Assembly (NCBI RefSeq): GCF_042647465.1
Contig: NZ_JBHRVN010000006.1
DNA: 64,000 nt
Origin: Wagnerdoeblera intermedia
GTDB lineage: Bacteria; Pseudomonadota; Alphaproteobacteria; Rhodobacterales; Rhodobacteraceae
Strand: one strand, 5' to 3'
The first letter of the stretch is position 1, and every line of letters starts with the position of its first letter. The translations under genes were made by a program, and so were the position numbers. The notes below the pieces were generated by a model. It ran no database searches. It saw nothing but the letters and a program-made list of their open reading frames with translations, and had not been told where the DNA came from. Shown piece by piece: positions 9,189-17,318 of this stretch.

Positions 9189-10133
9189 CGCGCGCACCGC
9201 CTGCTTCAATAGCGGCAGATCGGCCAGTGCCGGAACGCCGAGCCGCAGCAGGCGGTCGCTCCAGGGAAAGCGCCGCGTCCAGATATGCTGCGCGGCCAGT
9301 GCTGCCTGAACTGCCCCGGCATCCCCGACGTCATAAAGCGCAAACAGATCGCAGCCGCCGGTTTTGGCCCAGGGCAGTATCGCATCCATTTGGGCGGCAG
9401 CTGCCACCAGATCGGCTTTCGCCGTTTCAATCCACTTCTGATCGCGCATCGCGGTGATCCCCACCTCAATCGCCGCACCCGAGACTGGCCAGGGGCCCAC
9501 CGCCTGCGCCATCTGTGCGCAAATCACCGGATCGCCGAGTGCGAACCCAAGCCGCACACCCGCAAGTCCAAAGAATTTCCCAAACGATCTCAATATGATT
9601 AACCCCTCATTACCAGCCATGGGAGCGAGGCTTTTGTCGGGCGTCATATCCATGAAACTTTCGTCCACAACCAGCAGCCCCACCTGCCCGAGGAGGTCAA
9701 GAAGCGCAGCGCGTGACCAGCGGCGGCCGTCCGGGTTGTTAGGATTGACCACGATAGCTACATCGGCACCCGCTAGTTCCTGGAGGCTCTCTGCCGCAGT
9801 GACCTGCCAGCCTGCCGCATGAAACACAGCCGCGTACTCGTTATAGGTCGGGCTGATAATCCGCATCTGATGGCCCCTGCGCAGACCGGGCAAAAGCTGG
9901 ATGGCCGACTGCGCCCCCGCCAATGGCACTACATCCGCCGGGGTGTCAAAATAGACTTGTGCCGCTGCTCGCAGCGACGCCATATCGGACCGGGTCGGCA
10001 GATCCGTCCAGACCCTGTGGGTCAAATCAGGAACCGGATAGGAAGTTCGGTTGATCCCTGTCGACAGGTCAATCCACGGGCCAGCGCCCCAGGTTGCAAT
10101 AGCGCGGTCAAGATCGCCGCCGTGGTCACGCAT
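9162..10133 (-). CDS. cobC: Threonine-phosphate decarboxylase-type PLP enzyme
   Basis: The protein is 323 residues from ATG 10133, chosen because GGAGGG sits just upstream; an in-frame TTG at 10145 is the alternative. It is a class I/II aminotransferase-fold protein. The PLP lysine lies in LRSFGKFFGLAGVRLGFA, and VNPNNPDGR is the conserved Asn-Pro cofactor-site motif. In alphaproteobacteria CobC makes (R)-1-aminopropan-2-ol phosphate from threonine phosphate for the nucleotide loop. It overlaps the 3' end of bluE, which supplies threonine phosphate, so substrate and enzyme are encoded together. Confidence 0.9.
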   Translation of the reverse strand: MRDHGGDLDRAIATWGAGPWIDLSTGINRTSYPVPDLTHRVWTDLPTRSDMASLRAAAQVYFDTPADVVPLAGAQSAIQLLPGLRRGHQMRIISPTYNEYAAVFHAAGWQVTAAESLQELAGADVAIVVNPNNPDGRRWSRAALLDLLGQVGLLVVDESFMDMTPDKSLAPMAGNEGLIILRSFGKFFGLAGVRLGFALGDPVICAQMAQAVGPWPVSGAAIEVGITAMRDQKWIETAKADLVAAAAQMDAILPWAKTGGCDLFALYDVGDAGAVQAALAAQHIWTRRFPWSDRLLRLGVPALADLPLLKQAVRASGFGQLPL

Positions 10134-10920
10134 GTTGCCCTCCAATAAGAAAGCTGTGGACGTAAGTGAAATTGACCGCGGTCAATTCTGCCATAAGCGG
10201 CGCGGGGTCTGCTTCAGGCCGCATCAAGAATCCACGGGCTGAGCCTGTATGGGCGATGGAAACCCCCAAGGCACCATAGCGCTCTGCAATGGCAGAGAGA
10301 CTATCAAACCCACGCTTGTTCCGCAGCGCCATACTGCGCTGGCTGCAGCGGCTAACAAGATCCCCAATTTTCGCAGCACTTTCGCAAGCCGCGGGCCATG
10401 CGGCGACCAGATCCGCGATGTCCGGGAAATTCATATCCTGCGGATCCGTACGCTCTCCGGGCCCGTCAAAACCGCCGACAATGCGCAGGCCGGGCAGGGG
10501 CGGCAGATGTGCCAGAACCCGGCCTTCCCGGGACGCCCAGAGCACCCTCTCCGGCTCTGGCACATGCAAAGGGTCGCTCGCCCCCTCCAGCGCGAGGGCC
10601 ATCCTGCTGAAATCGTCAAGGGACGGTGCCGGACTAAAGGCCCGATAAATGGCCAAAAGCGCCGCGGTCGATGCGCCAGCCCCTGCACCGATTGGCATGG
10701 CGGTGCGCAGGCGAAACGGTGCAGGCTCTGTCCGCCCGCAATGCTGCTGTACTGCTTTGACCTGTTCAGTTGACAGGAAGTGTTCGGCAGTATCAGCACT
10801 TAGCAATTCCAGAAACAAAGCAGGGCTTGGCAGCGTAATCAGCGCAACCGGACGACCCGGCCCCATCCGCCCCTGTAGCAATTCACCCAGGTGACCATAA
10901 ACTCTGACAGGTGCCTTCAT
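10126..10920 (-). CDS. bluE: L-threonine kinase (GHMP family)
   Basis: This 264-residue protein opens with VRVYGHLGELLQGRMGPGRP and has the GHMP-kinase ATP loop RTAMPIGAGAGASTAALLA (about residues 69-87). Its closest known relatives are BluE of Rhodobacter and PduX, which phosphorylate L-threonine for the aminopropanol arm of cobalamin. It overlaps cobC by 8 bp. The last 25 codons contain an 18-bp palindrome (10170-10187) translated as LTAVNF, so a DNA site has been accommodated inside the reading frame. Confidence 0.87.
   Translation of the reverse strand: MKAPVRVYGHLGELLQGRMGPGRPVALITLPSPALFLELLSADTAEHFLSTEQVKAVQQHCGRTEPAPFRLRTAMPIGAGAGASTAALLAIYRAFSPAPSLDDFSRMALALEGASDPLHVPEPERVLWASREGRVLAHLPPLPGLRIVGGFDGPGERTDPQDMNFPDIADLVAAWPAACESAAKIGDLVSRCSQRSMALRNKRGFDSLSAIAERYGALGVSIAHTGSARGFLMRPEADPAPLMAELTAVNFTYVHSFLIGGQHA
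10170..10187. repeat. Palindrome AATTGACCGCGGTCAATT (parS candidate 1)
   Basis: This is a perfect 18-bp inverted repeat inside the bluE 3' end. Its inner 16 bp fit TTNNNNGCNNNNAA, the core of the parS pattern GTTNNNNGCNNNNAAC reported for repABC plasmids, differing only in the outer base pair. The same palindrome recurs at 11075-11096 and 12515-12532, all downstream of repC. A transcription-factor operator is the alternative reading. Confidence 0.65.
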
Positions 10921-11266
10921 GCATGGGATCTTTCGACCGGAACCAAACTGTCAGCTGCGAACTGGCCCAAGAGACCCAGGCTGCATGGGACAGACCGACT
11001 CCCCAGACAAAGGCACAGCTGAGCTCGCGTAAAATATTCCGCGAAGTGCCCAGATTCCGGGCCCTTTTCATCGAGAAATTGACCGCGGTCAATTTCCGAA
11101 TCCTGGTCAATTGCTGCCCGCCGCACGGGCAGCGCAATGATCAATCTAAGTGGCATAACAATGCCTTCGCCGTTAAAGAGGAGCGAATGAGCCGAATGAT
11201 GAGCGAGCCTCAAGCCCGTTCTCCATTGGCAATCCGTCGCAGCACCCACAGCGTGGAGCCCAGCAT
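10921..11266. other. Divergent intergenic region between bluE and cobD
   Basis: These 346 bases separate the starts of bluE (minus) and cobD (plus) and should contain both promoters. The only strong structure is the 22-bp palindrome at 11075-11096. No cobalamin riboswitch core is visible on either strand here. Short open frames across the region have no coding character I can recognise. Confidence 0.6.
11075..11096. repeat. 22-bp perfect palindrome (parS candidate 2)
   Basis: This is the longest copy of the repeat, a perfect 22-bp palindrome centred on TTGACCGCGGTCAA with GAAA/TTTC outer arms. It lies mid-way between the divergent bluE and cobD starts, so it could be a partition site for RepB, a transcriptional operator, or both. 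Confidence 0.65.
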
Positions 11267-12235
11267 ATGAGTGAAATCGCCGAGAGCCTTTTGGGACTCC
11301 TTCTGGGCTTCAGTCTGGACCTGCTGCTGGGCTGGCCCGTCTGGCTTTACCGTCGGATCGGCCATCCTGTGGGATGGCTGGCCGCACCGGTGACATTGCT
11401 GGAGGCCCGGCTGAATAAGCCCGCTTTTAGCAACGCAAGACGGTTTGTATCGGGCGCTGTTTTGGCACTGAGCGGCATTGCAGTCGCCGGCCTGATTTGG
11501 GCCGGGTTGACCTCTCTGGCCGGAGCACTGCCCTTGACCGCGGTCTGGCTGGGGTTGTTGTATTGGCCGCTGATTGCGGCCCGTTCGATGCATGATCACG
11601 TCGCGGCCGTCGCCGATCCGCTGGAGAAAGGGGATCTGCCGAATGCCCGCATAGCCGTTTCGATGATCGTGGGTCGGGATCCGAACCGGCTTGATGAGGC
11701 TGGTGTCAGCCGCGCCGCACTTGAAAGCCTTGGCGAAAACACCTCGGATGGGATTATTGCCCCGATCTTCTGGGGCGTGCTTTTGGGACCGGCCGGCATG
11801 GCGGCTTACAAGGCGATCAATACCTTTGACAGTATGATTGCGCATCGTAACAGCCGCTATGAATGGTTTGGAAAATGCGCTGCCCGCATCGATGATCTGG
11901 CAAATCTGGCCCCCGCGCGCCTGACGGGGTTTCTCTACGCACTCACGACAGGGCGGCGCGTAAAATCGGTACTGAAGGTCATGTGCCGGGACGCCGGTGC
12001 GCATCGCTCTCCCAATGCCGGCTGGCCCGAGAGCGCCCTGGCCGCAGCCCTGAATGTCAGGCTGTCTGGCCCGCGGGTTTATGACGGCAGCATTTCTCCC
12101 GAGCCGTGGCTGAATGGCGATTGCCCGGATCCCGACGGATCCGGCGTTCGCAAAGGGCTCACGCATTATCGGCGGCTCCTTGCCCTGACGGGCGCGGGCC
12201 TTCTTGGCCTGACTGTCGTAGCTGTGATGCTTTGA
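11267..12235 (+). CDS. cobD: Adenosylcobinamide-phosphate synthase, CbiB/CobD family
   Basis: This 322-residue membrane protein shows the family markers HPVGWLAAPVTLLEARLN, VGRDPNRLDEAGVSRAALES, ENTSDGIIAPIFWG and YKAINTFDSMIAHRN. It joins aminopropanol phosphate (from BluE/CobC) to adenosylcobyric acid at the inner membrane. The C-terminus ends in a hydrophobic segment. A partial palindrome match (TTGACCGCGGTC at 11534-11545) occurs in its coding sequence and may be chance. It is transcribed divergently from bluE. Confidence 0.92.
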   Translation: MSEIAESLLGLLLGFSLDLLLGWPVWLYRRIGHPVGWLAAPVTLLEARLNKPAFSNARRFVSGAVLALSGIAVAGLIWAGLTSLAGALPLTAVWLGLLYWPLIAARSMHDHVAAVADPLEKGDLPNARIAVSMIVGRDPNRLDEAGVSRAALESLGENTSDGIIAPIFWGVLLGPAGMAAYKAINTFDSMIAHRNSRYEWFGKCAARIDDLANLAPARLTGFLYALTTGRRVKSVLKVMCRDAGAHRSPNAGWPESALAAALNVRLSGPRVYDGSISPEPWLNGDCPDPDGSGVRKGLTHYRRLLALTGAGLLGLTVVAVML

Positions 12236-12722
12236 CGAGCCTTGCCGCTTCGGCAAGCTCCAAAAATTCAGAAAGTTTCCAGCCTGAAATGGCATAACGT
12301 TTCCCGTGATGTTCGCAAGGAATACGAAGTGTGGGAAGCGGGCTCAACCGAGCGATAAGATCGGCGGAAACCCCGAGTAATTTCGGCGCTTCGTTCACAG
12401 TAACCGGTTTAAAGATGTAGGCTCTTAACTGCTTGAATGCCGCTCTTGCGGCTGCCTGATTTTGCCCTGTCGGATCGAGCCAGGTCGCTCCAAATTCCTC
12501 TAAGCCGGAGTTGAAATTGACCGCGGTCAATTCCGCCGCCCTGAGCTTGTTCAGACGACGTTTCGCATGGACCAGCCTGCGAGGCAGGGCTGCTGAGAAA
12601 ATTTCGGGTAATCTTACACGCAGTATAAGCTTGTCCTGAGTTTGGGTCAGGCACAGTGAGCATGTGCCTTCACTGATCAGCCTGGCCAGCTGTCGCGCAT
12701 CATTAAAAAGCATCTGCCACAC
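12159..12722 (-). CDS. Uncharacterised protein downstream of an antisense-strand B12 riboswitch
   Basis: The reading frame is 187 residues from GTG 12722; an internal ATG three codons later is the alternative start. I do not recognise the family. The C-terminal half (VTVNEAPKLLGVSADLIARL, then ISGWKLSEFLELAEAA) resembles an excisionase/MerR-like helix-turn-helix. Near the middle an 18-bp palindrome encodes LTAVNF. Its 3' end overlaps the end of cobD by 77 bp. The first 168 bases upstream follow directly on a cobalamin riboswitch, so its expression is probably B12-repressed. It may be a decayed gene. Confidence 0.5.
   Translation of the reverse strand: MWQMLFNDARQLARLISEGTCSLCLTQTQDKLILRVRLPEIFSAALPRRLVHAKRRLNKLRAAELTAVNFNSGLEEFGATWLDPTGQNQAAARAAFKQLRAYIFKPVTVNEAPKLLGVSADLIARLSPLPTLRIPCEHHGKRYAISGWKLSEFLELAEAARLVKASQLRQSGQEGPRPSGQGAADNA
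12515..12532. repeat. Palindrome AATTGACCGCGGTCAATT (parS candidate 3)
   Basis: This is an exact 18-bp copy of the palindrome at 10170-10187, again inside a minus-strand reading frame and again translated as LTAVNF. It lies about 540 bp beyond the repC stop, the closest full-length copy to the replication operon. Confidence 0.65.
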
Positions 12723-12887
12723 CGATCGGCCCGTCGTGTGGTAATATTAACTACCTGACGGGTCACGCCTTTTCCCTTTGGCCATACGGCCATGACAATT
12801 GAACCGCACAGCCAAAGCTGAGCGATGACGATTGCCACCTCTGCGGAAACTCCGCTCCTGTGGCACGCCCCGCGCCACGGATGGGTG

Positions 12888-13038
12888 ATCGACGTAACAG
12901 GTCTCCTGACTTGCGGGTCACAGCACCGGGCCAGCCTTCCCATGTCCGAATGACACAGTGGCAAATTGGCTGGCGCTCTCCGCTTACAGTTGCGGGGGCA
13001 GTCCGGGATTTGTCGAAGGACGCACCCGAGTTCCCTTG
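12888..13038 (-). promoter_or_regulatory. Cobalamin riboswitch on the minus strand
   Basis: Read on the minus strand the region contains GGAACTCGGGTGCG near 13032, the core GCCCCCGCAACTGTAAGCGG at about 12982-13001, and the B12 box CAAGTCAGGAGACCTG near 12898-12913. All conserved blocks are present in the right order. The element begins about 30 bases beyond the repC stop, and the first downstream gene on this strand is the 187-residue unknown at 12722. Confidence 0.9.
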
Positions 13039-13069
13039 AAAGCCGCTCTCACGGCATCACGTCATGAAT

Positions 13070-14185
13070 TTATTGCACTTTCGCGGGGAATCTTGTCAAG
13101 GAAGTCAAAAGGCCTGGTGTTGTTTGCCGTGCTGTTTGGACAGCAGTTAACAAATAGCCTGCTGGTGAGGGGATTTCGCTGATCTTTCGTGCCATACGGT
13201 CAAGTATTCCCAGAAGCGTCAGAACAGGTACCTCATATGCTGCCTTAGACAGCGTTGTATGTTGCAGGCCGAGCATCTGTCCAAAAAAATAGGCTGTCTT
13301 CTGCGCTTCTGTCTCTGAGCAGGGCGGTGGGAAGAAGGTGCTGAGTTCTGTGAACTGTTCCCAATTCATTGCCTCTGTCGCAATGACTGCCTGCTTAGGT
13401 TTTATTGTATTAGATTCTGGATTAATGAGACGGTCAGAATGTCCGGCAGAGACGGACATTTCCACTGGTTCTTGAGTGCTTTTGCGCGAGGAAGTGTCGA
13501 TCATTTCTGAGGCTTCCCGGATCGCGACAACAGCTTCCGTCACCGTAAGCGACGCGCGGCGTGCCAAACGGGTGAAATGACCCAGAACTTCAGCGACATC
13601 ACCCCCGACGCGCAGATTTGCGATACGGGCACACAGATGCCGCAGGCGGGCGCGAAGTCCGCGTAATTCCTGGTCCTGCTCGCGGCGGAGTTTTGCGGAG
13701 CCGATGATATCAGAGGCGCGCAGGAAAAGCGGCGTCAGATCCAGACCGAAAGCTCCGACCACCTGGCCGCCACGCATCAGCGGAAAGCGTTTGCCATTCG
13801 CGCTGTCACGGCGCAGCAGCAGGCCCTGTTTTTCCAGCGTGTCGAGATGCCGGCGCAACTGACGATCGGTGATCCCTTTCGCCCGGAAGCACAGGGTTTC
13901 ATTGCTGGCATAGACTGTCAGCAATATTTTATGCGTCACAAGGCCGTTTTGTCCGTGCGAGCAGGGCAGGCAGCTGAGCAAGGCATCGAGCGTCACCAGC
14001 ACGCCTGGCGACAGCCCAAGGTCACGCCGACAGGTATTGACCGCGGCCATGATGTCGCGCCGTGCCACAGGTTCAAACATCGGTTGAGCAGTAATCTCTC
14101 CACAGCCGACGTAGCTCGTGGCAGCTAAGAGCGCAGCATGCTGCGCCAGCCCGGCAGGATCTGCCGGTTTTGTGATCTTGTTCAT
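13070..14185 (-). CDS. repC: Plasmid replication initiator RepC
   Basis: The 371-residue protein matches RepC of repABC plasmids: CRRDLGLSPGVLVTLDALLS, VYASNETLCFRAKGITDRQL, then RHLDTLEKQGLLLRRDSANG, a winged-helix DNA-binding region. The C-terminal region ends in an SPAGYLLTAVQ-type motif. In this family RepC is the essential initiator and the replication origin lies within its own coding sequence. It is the last gene of the repA-repB-repC operon. The 211-bp repB-repC gap upstream normally carries an antisense RNA that controls repC. Confidence 0.92.
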   Translation of the reverse strand: MNKITKPADPAGLAQHAALLAATSYVGCGEITAQPMFEPVARRDIMAAVNTCRRDLGLSPGVLVTLDALLSCLPCSHGQNGLVTHKILLTVYASNETLCFRAKGITDRQLRRHLDTLEKQGLLLRRDSANGKRFPLMRGGQVVGAFGLDLTPLFLRASDIIGSAKLRREQDQELRGLRARLRHLCARIANLRVGGDVAEVLGHFTRLARRASLTVTEAVVAIREASEMIDTSSRKSTQEPVEMSVSAGHSDRLINPESNTIKPKQAVIATEAMNWEQFTELSTFFPPPCSETEAQKTAYFFGQMLGLQHTTLSKAAYEVPVLTLLGILDRMARKISEIPSPAGYLLTAVQTARQTTPGLLTSLTRFPAKVQ

Positions 14186-14396
14186 GACTATTCAGACCGC
14201 AAACAGCGACCGTTCACCGAAATCGATGTTGCATGAGCTAAATTTTCGGGGTACCGAGTAAGTGCATAAGTTACAGGGAACCCTTCGGGAGCACATCGCT
14301 TTCGGGGGGTTTCTTTTTGCCGTGTCCGCTCCTTTTGGCTGGTTGCGAAATTAATTCAGAATTGACCAGCGGTCAAAAAAGGTCGCATTTCGGACC
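14186..14396 (+). ncRNA. Probable counter-transcribed RNA locus between repB and repC
   Basis: In repABC plasmids this gap encodes a small antisense RNA (incompatibility factor) transcribed against repC mRNA, here expected on the plus strand. I see a GC-rich segment with AACCCTTCGGG and CGGGGGGTTTCTTTTT near 14279-14318, consistent with structured RNA ending in a T-rich terminator. The exact promoter and ends cannot be fixed by eye, so the coordinates mark the whole gap. Confidence 0.45.
14362..14376. repeat. Degenerate copy of the plasmid palindrome in the repB-repC gap
   Basis: TTGACCAGCGGTCAA matches the parS-like palindrome with one extra central A. Inverted arms TTGACC/GGTCAA are intact. 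Position in the repB-repC spacer is one of the known places for repABC partition sites, but the altered spacing may weaken it. Confidence 0.4.
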
Positions 14397-15347
14397 TTAT
14401 TTGACGCGGCCTGTCTCTTTGGCGTTTCCCTGATCACGCAGATAGTCCTCCAGGATCTGGTCCAGCCGATCATCAAGATAGGCCGTAAACCCCGTCAGTG
14501 ATTTATCCGCGCAGCGAATTGCCAGCTTCTTAGGGCTGCGTTCGATGGTCAGCTTTTCGCGCAACACCCGTTTGGCGCTCGCCGTCTGGGCACCCGCTGG
14601 GCGTTTGGTCAAGGCAGTGAGCACAGCCTGCAACCGCTCGGTGCTTGCGCGATCAGCCGGGACCATGGCGAGCAGGGCCGCCTCTGTCAGGTCGGGCTGT
14701 GCTGACAGCACCTCGCGCAATTGCATCCAGGGGCGACGGCCGGAATCATGTGCCGGGCCAATGGCCGCGATCAAAGTGGCGGGCACCGCCTCGGCAATAC
14801 CAAGCATCCGGCTGAGAGTTGTCTTGTCGATGGCCAGCACGTCGCAGACTTCATCGCGCGAAAAGCTATGGTTCAGCAATTGCTCGGCATAGACGGCCTG
14901 TTCAATGAAGCTGCGCTGCAAACGGGCTGCGTTTTCAAGACCCTGAGAGATCAGCGCCTCGCGGTCATCCATCTCGCTGATATAGGCCTGAACGTCGATG
15001 CCAAGCTGGCGGCAGGCTTCAATCCGGCGGCGACCGTAGACAACCTCATAGGGCAGGGGGCCGCCGCGCACGCGGCGCAGAAGCACCGGCAGGCGCTGTC
15101 CCGACGCTTTAATCGAGGCGACCAGATCCTCCAGCCCGTCCTGAATGTCAAAACGGTCGCGGATGGCGCTGCCCGCAATCTCAGACGGGCTAATTGCCCG
15201 CGCCGCGCCGGCGGCCAGCTGGTCAAGGCCGCGCTGCACATCCAGCACGCCTGACAGGCGCCGCGGCTTCAGATCGGCCTCGGCTTTCGCAGCTTCGCGG
15301 CCCTCACGAACGGCTTTCAGGCTTGATGCCAGCAAATCTTTCCGCAT
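14397..15347 (-). CDS. repB: Plasmid partition protein RepB (ParB-like)
   Basis: This 316-residue protein of the ParB/RepB family has the nuclease-like N-terminal domain with LPVLLRRVRGGPLPYEVVYG and RRRIEACRQLG. It is followed by a helix-turn-helix segment SRDEVCDVLAIDKTTLSRML and a RepB-type C-terminus. It binds the plasmid centromere and works with RepA to segregate copies. Its start overlaps the repA stop by one base (TAATG-type junction at 15347), so the two are translationally coupled. The palindromes downstream of repC are its likely targets. Confidence 0.92.
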   Translation of the reverse strand: MRKDLLASSLKAVREGREAAKAEADLKPRRLSGVLDVQRGLDQLAAGAARAISPSEIAGSAIRDRFDIQDGLEDLVASIKASGQRLPVLLRRVRGGPLPYEVVYGRRRIEACRQLGIDVQAYISEMDDREALISQGLENAARLQRSFIEQAVYAEQLLNHSFSRDEVCDVLAIDKTTLSRMLGIAEAVPATLIAAIGPAHDSGRRPWMQLREVLSAQPDLTEAALLAMVPADRASTERLQAVLTALTKRPAGAQTASAKRVLREKLTIERSPKKLAIRCADKSLTGFTAYLDDRLDQILEDYLRDQGNAKETGRVK

Positions 15348-16546
15348 CAGTTACGCCCCCAATTCGACTGCAGCATCTGGAAAATTTCTTCCGAGACCTC
15401 ATGCACGGACTGGATCGCCCGTTCATAGGTTTTTCGGTTGCGCATATCTGCCAGTTCAACTTCGAGAACCGTCTGTTGCGAGACCCCCGCTTCACTGATC
15501 GCTGATGATTTCAGGAAGGCGGATTTCATCACCGCATCGCCGAAAAGATCACGGATGAAGCCGGCAAACTCGACCTGGGTGGTGATATTGGTGTCGAAAC
15601 GGCTGAGCAGGAAGCGAAAATTGTCAAACAACCCCACGCCCGCGCTTTCATTCAGAACCTCGGTCAATGAGGCCGCCATGTTCAGAAACTGTGCCGCTGA
15701 GGCCAGGTCCACTCGCTCGGGGATCAGCGTCATAATGATATTGCGCGCGGCACAAATTGCCGAGAGCGTCACATAGCCCAGCTGTGGCGGACAATCGAGC
15801 ACGACCACATCATAGTCATCCTCGACCATCTTCAGCGCGGAACGGATCCGGTCAAAGAACACTGGGGTCTCGCCCCGGCTCAGGGCGGCCGGGGTTTCAT
15901 GTTCAAATTCCGCGACCTGGATGCCCCCAGGGACGAGGTCCAGATTGGGGAAATAGGTTTTACGGATGATCTCGGTAATCGGCTTCGGACCCTCGCCGGT
16001 TTCCCGGTCACGGTAGCGGATCACGTCGTAAAGCGATCCGCCGGTGAAGAAATCCAGCTCGGGCTGATAGCCGAAGAAGGTGGTCAGCGAGGCCTGTGGG
16101 TCGCAGTCAATCGCCAGCACCCGTAAGCCACGCAGGCTCAGTTCCTGCGCTGTATGGATGGCCGTCGAGGTTTTGCCGCTGCCGCCTTTGAAGTTCACAA
16201 AGGCCAGCACCTGAAGTGTATCGACCGCAGGGTCGCGCCGCCCAGGCCGGAACTGATCAGGGTTCTTTGCCGTTTCGGCCAGACGCCGGCGGATCTCTGC
16301 CAGTTCAGAGGCCGCATAGCGACGCCGTCCACCGGGGCTGGTTTCCACGTCGGGAATGCGGCCTTCATGGTGGGCTTTGCGCAGATAGCCATCGGCAACG
16401 CCCAGATAGTAGCTGGCTTCGCCCGCCGAGAATGTGCGAAGTGATTTCACGTCATGGGGCGCAAATGAGCTTTCGGACAGCGCTTTCAACGCGGTCGTCA
16501 GATCCCGCGCGAAGGACATGAGATGGTCATGAAGCGCCTGCGTCAT
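15347..16546 (-). CDS. repA: Plasmid partition ATPase RepA (ParA-like)
   Basis: The 399-residue protein carries an N-terminal MerR-like DNA-binding region (GEASYYLGVADGYLRKAHHE, then PGGRRRYAASELAEIRRRL). The deviant Walker A VNFKGGSGKTSTAIH follows at about residue 115, then VLAIDCDPQASLTTFFGYQ and VVLDCPPQLGYVTLSA. It is the ATPase that moves RepB-parS complexes and normally autorepresses the operon. It is the first gene of repABC, so the promoter lies upstream of 16546. Confidence 0.94.
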   Translation of the reverse strand: MTQALHDHLMSFARDLTTALKALSESSFAPHDVKSLRTFSAGEASYYLGVADGYLRKAHHEGRIPDVETSPGGRRRYAASELAEIRRRLAETAKNPDQFRPGRRDPAVDTLQVLAFVNFKGGSGKTSTAIHTAQELSLRGLRVLAIDCDPQASLTTFFGYQPELDFFTGGSLYDVIRYRDRETGEGPKPITEIIRKTYFPNLDLVPGGIQVAEFEHETPAALSRGETPVFFDRIRSALKMVEDDYDVVVLDCPPQLGYVTLSAICAARNIIMTLIPERVDLASAAQFLNMAASLTEVLNESAGVGLFDNFRFLLSRFDTNITTQVEFAGFIRDLFGDAVMKSAFLKSSAISEAGVSQQTVLEVELADMRNRKTYERAIQSVHEVSEEIFQMLQSNWGRN

Positions 16547-17009
16547 TCGTTCACTCTGCTCATCTTGGCGTCGGAACGGTATCCCGCCCCTTTATCAATT
16601 AATTTCGTTCATTCTATGCACAGCGGCCAATCGCTTGGCAAGCTGAACATAGCGCTATTGGAACGGTCGGGGCGATTTTAGTTGACGGTCAGCGTTCCTT
16701 TCTTTGGATCGCACGTTCAGAAAATTATCTAAACGATTGAAAAACCTATTAAAAACCAAAATCGAATGGGTAGGCGTCCATCGGTCAGAACGCCAACCGG
16801 TCGGATCCGGCGCCTGACCGTCCGGCCGGAGTGGCTCTGCTCGTAACGCTAACCCATTGCGATTCGCGTTTCGGCGTTCGCTTGTGGCGGCGCTGCGGGA
16901 ACGGGATTCGAGCAGAGGGCGTAGAACCGTAAACCAAAGCAGTGCCGCGCCTGCGAAAAACCGTTACGTCCCATACCCTCTTGCCGAAGCGGTAAGCCTC
17001 GGTTAGCCA
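16547..17009. other. Non-coding region upstream of repA
   Basis: About 460 bases without a credible gene. The part next to repA is relatively AT-rich (ATTAATTTCGTTCATTCTAT near 16599; AAAATTATCTAAACGATTGA near 16720) and should hold the repA promoter. The distal part leads into the riboswitch leader. I do not see a full copy of the TTGACCGCGGTCAA palindrome here. Confidence 0.5.
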
Positions 17010-17190
17010 GAAGAGCCGGTTTCCGAGAGGAAATAACAGGGAATCCAAAACACAGGCTCTGCCTGCTGAAAATGGAGCTGCCCCCGCAACTGTAGGCGGT
17101 GAGCCCCGCATCCGATGACCACTGAGAGCGATCTTGGGAAGGGGGATGCAGGGCGATGACCCGTCAGTCAGGAGACCTACCGGCTGAATG
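17010..17190 (+). promoter_or_regulatory. Cobalamin riboswitch upstream of a second corrinoid-type ABC importer
   Basis: Conserved blocks on the plus strand are AGGGAATCC near 17038, the core GCCCCCGCAACTGTAGGCGG at 17080-17099, and the B12 box CAGTCAGGAGACCTACCGG at about 17165-17183. A long variable stem lies between. The first gene start is about 130 bases further on. By family knowledge cobalamin would repress the whole downstream operon. Confidence 0.92.
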
Positions 17191-17318
17191 CAACCACGAG
17201 CCGACGGGGTGTCGGGGAGGAGAGAACATGACCAATATCCGAGGGCTGCGTGCCCGCGGCTGCCGGGCGTGGCGTTTTCTGCCATCCCCTCTTCGGCTCT
17301 GCTTTGGAGCCCGTTTCC

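Noticed and set aside
12677..12964. 95-codon minus-strand frame across the riboswitch
   Set aside because: It overlaps the conserved riboswitch core and B12 box, so it is a structured leader rather than a protein gene; a short internal frame from about 12792 remains possible but unsupported.
14037..14050. TTGACCGCGGCCAT in repC as another parS site
   Set aside because: Only the left arm and centre match; the right arm lacks GTCAA, so chance is enough.
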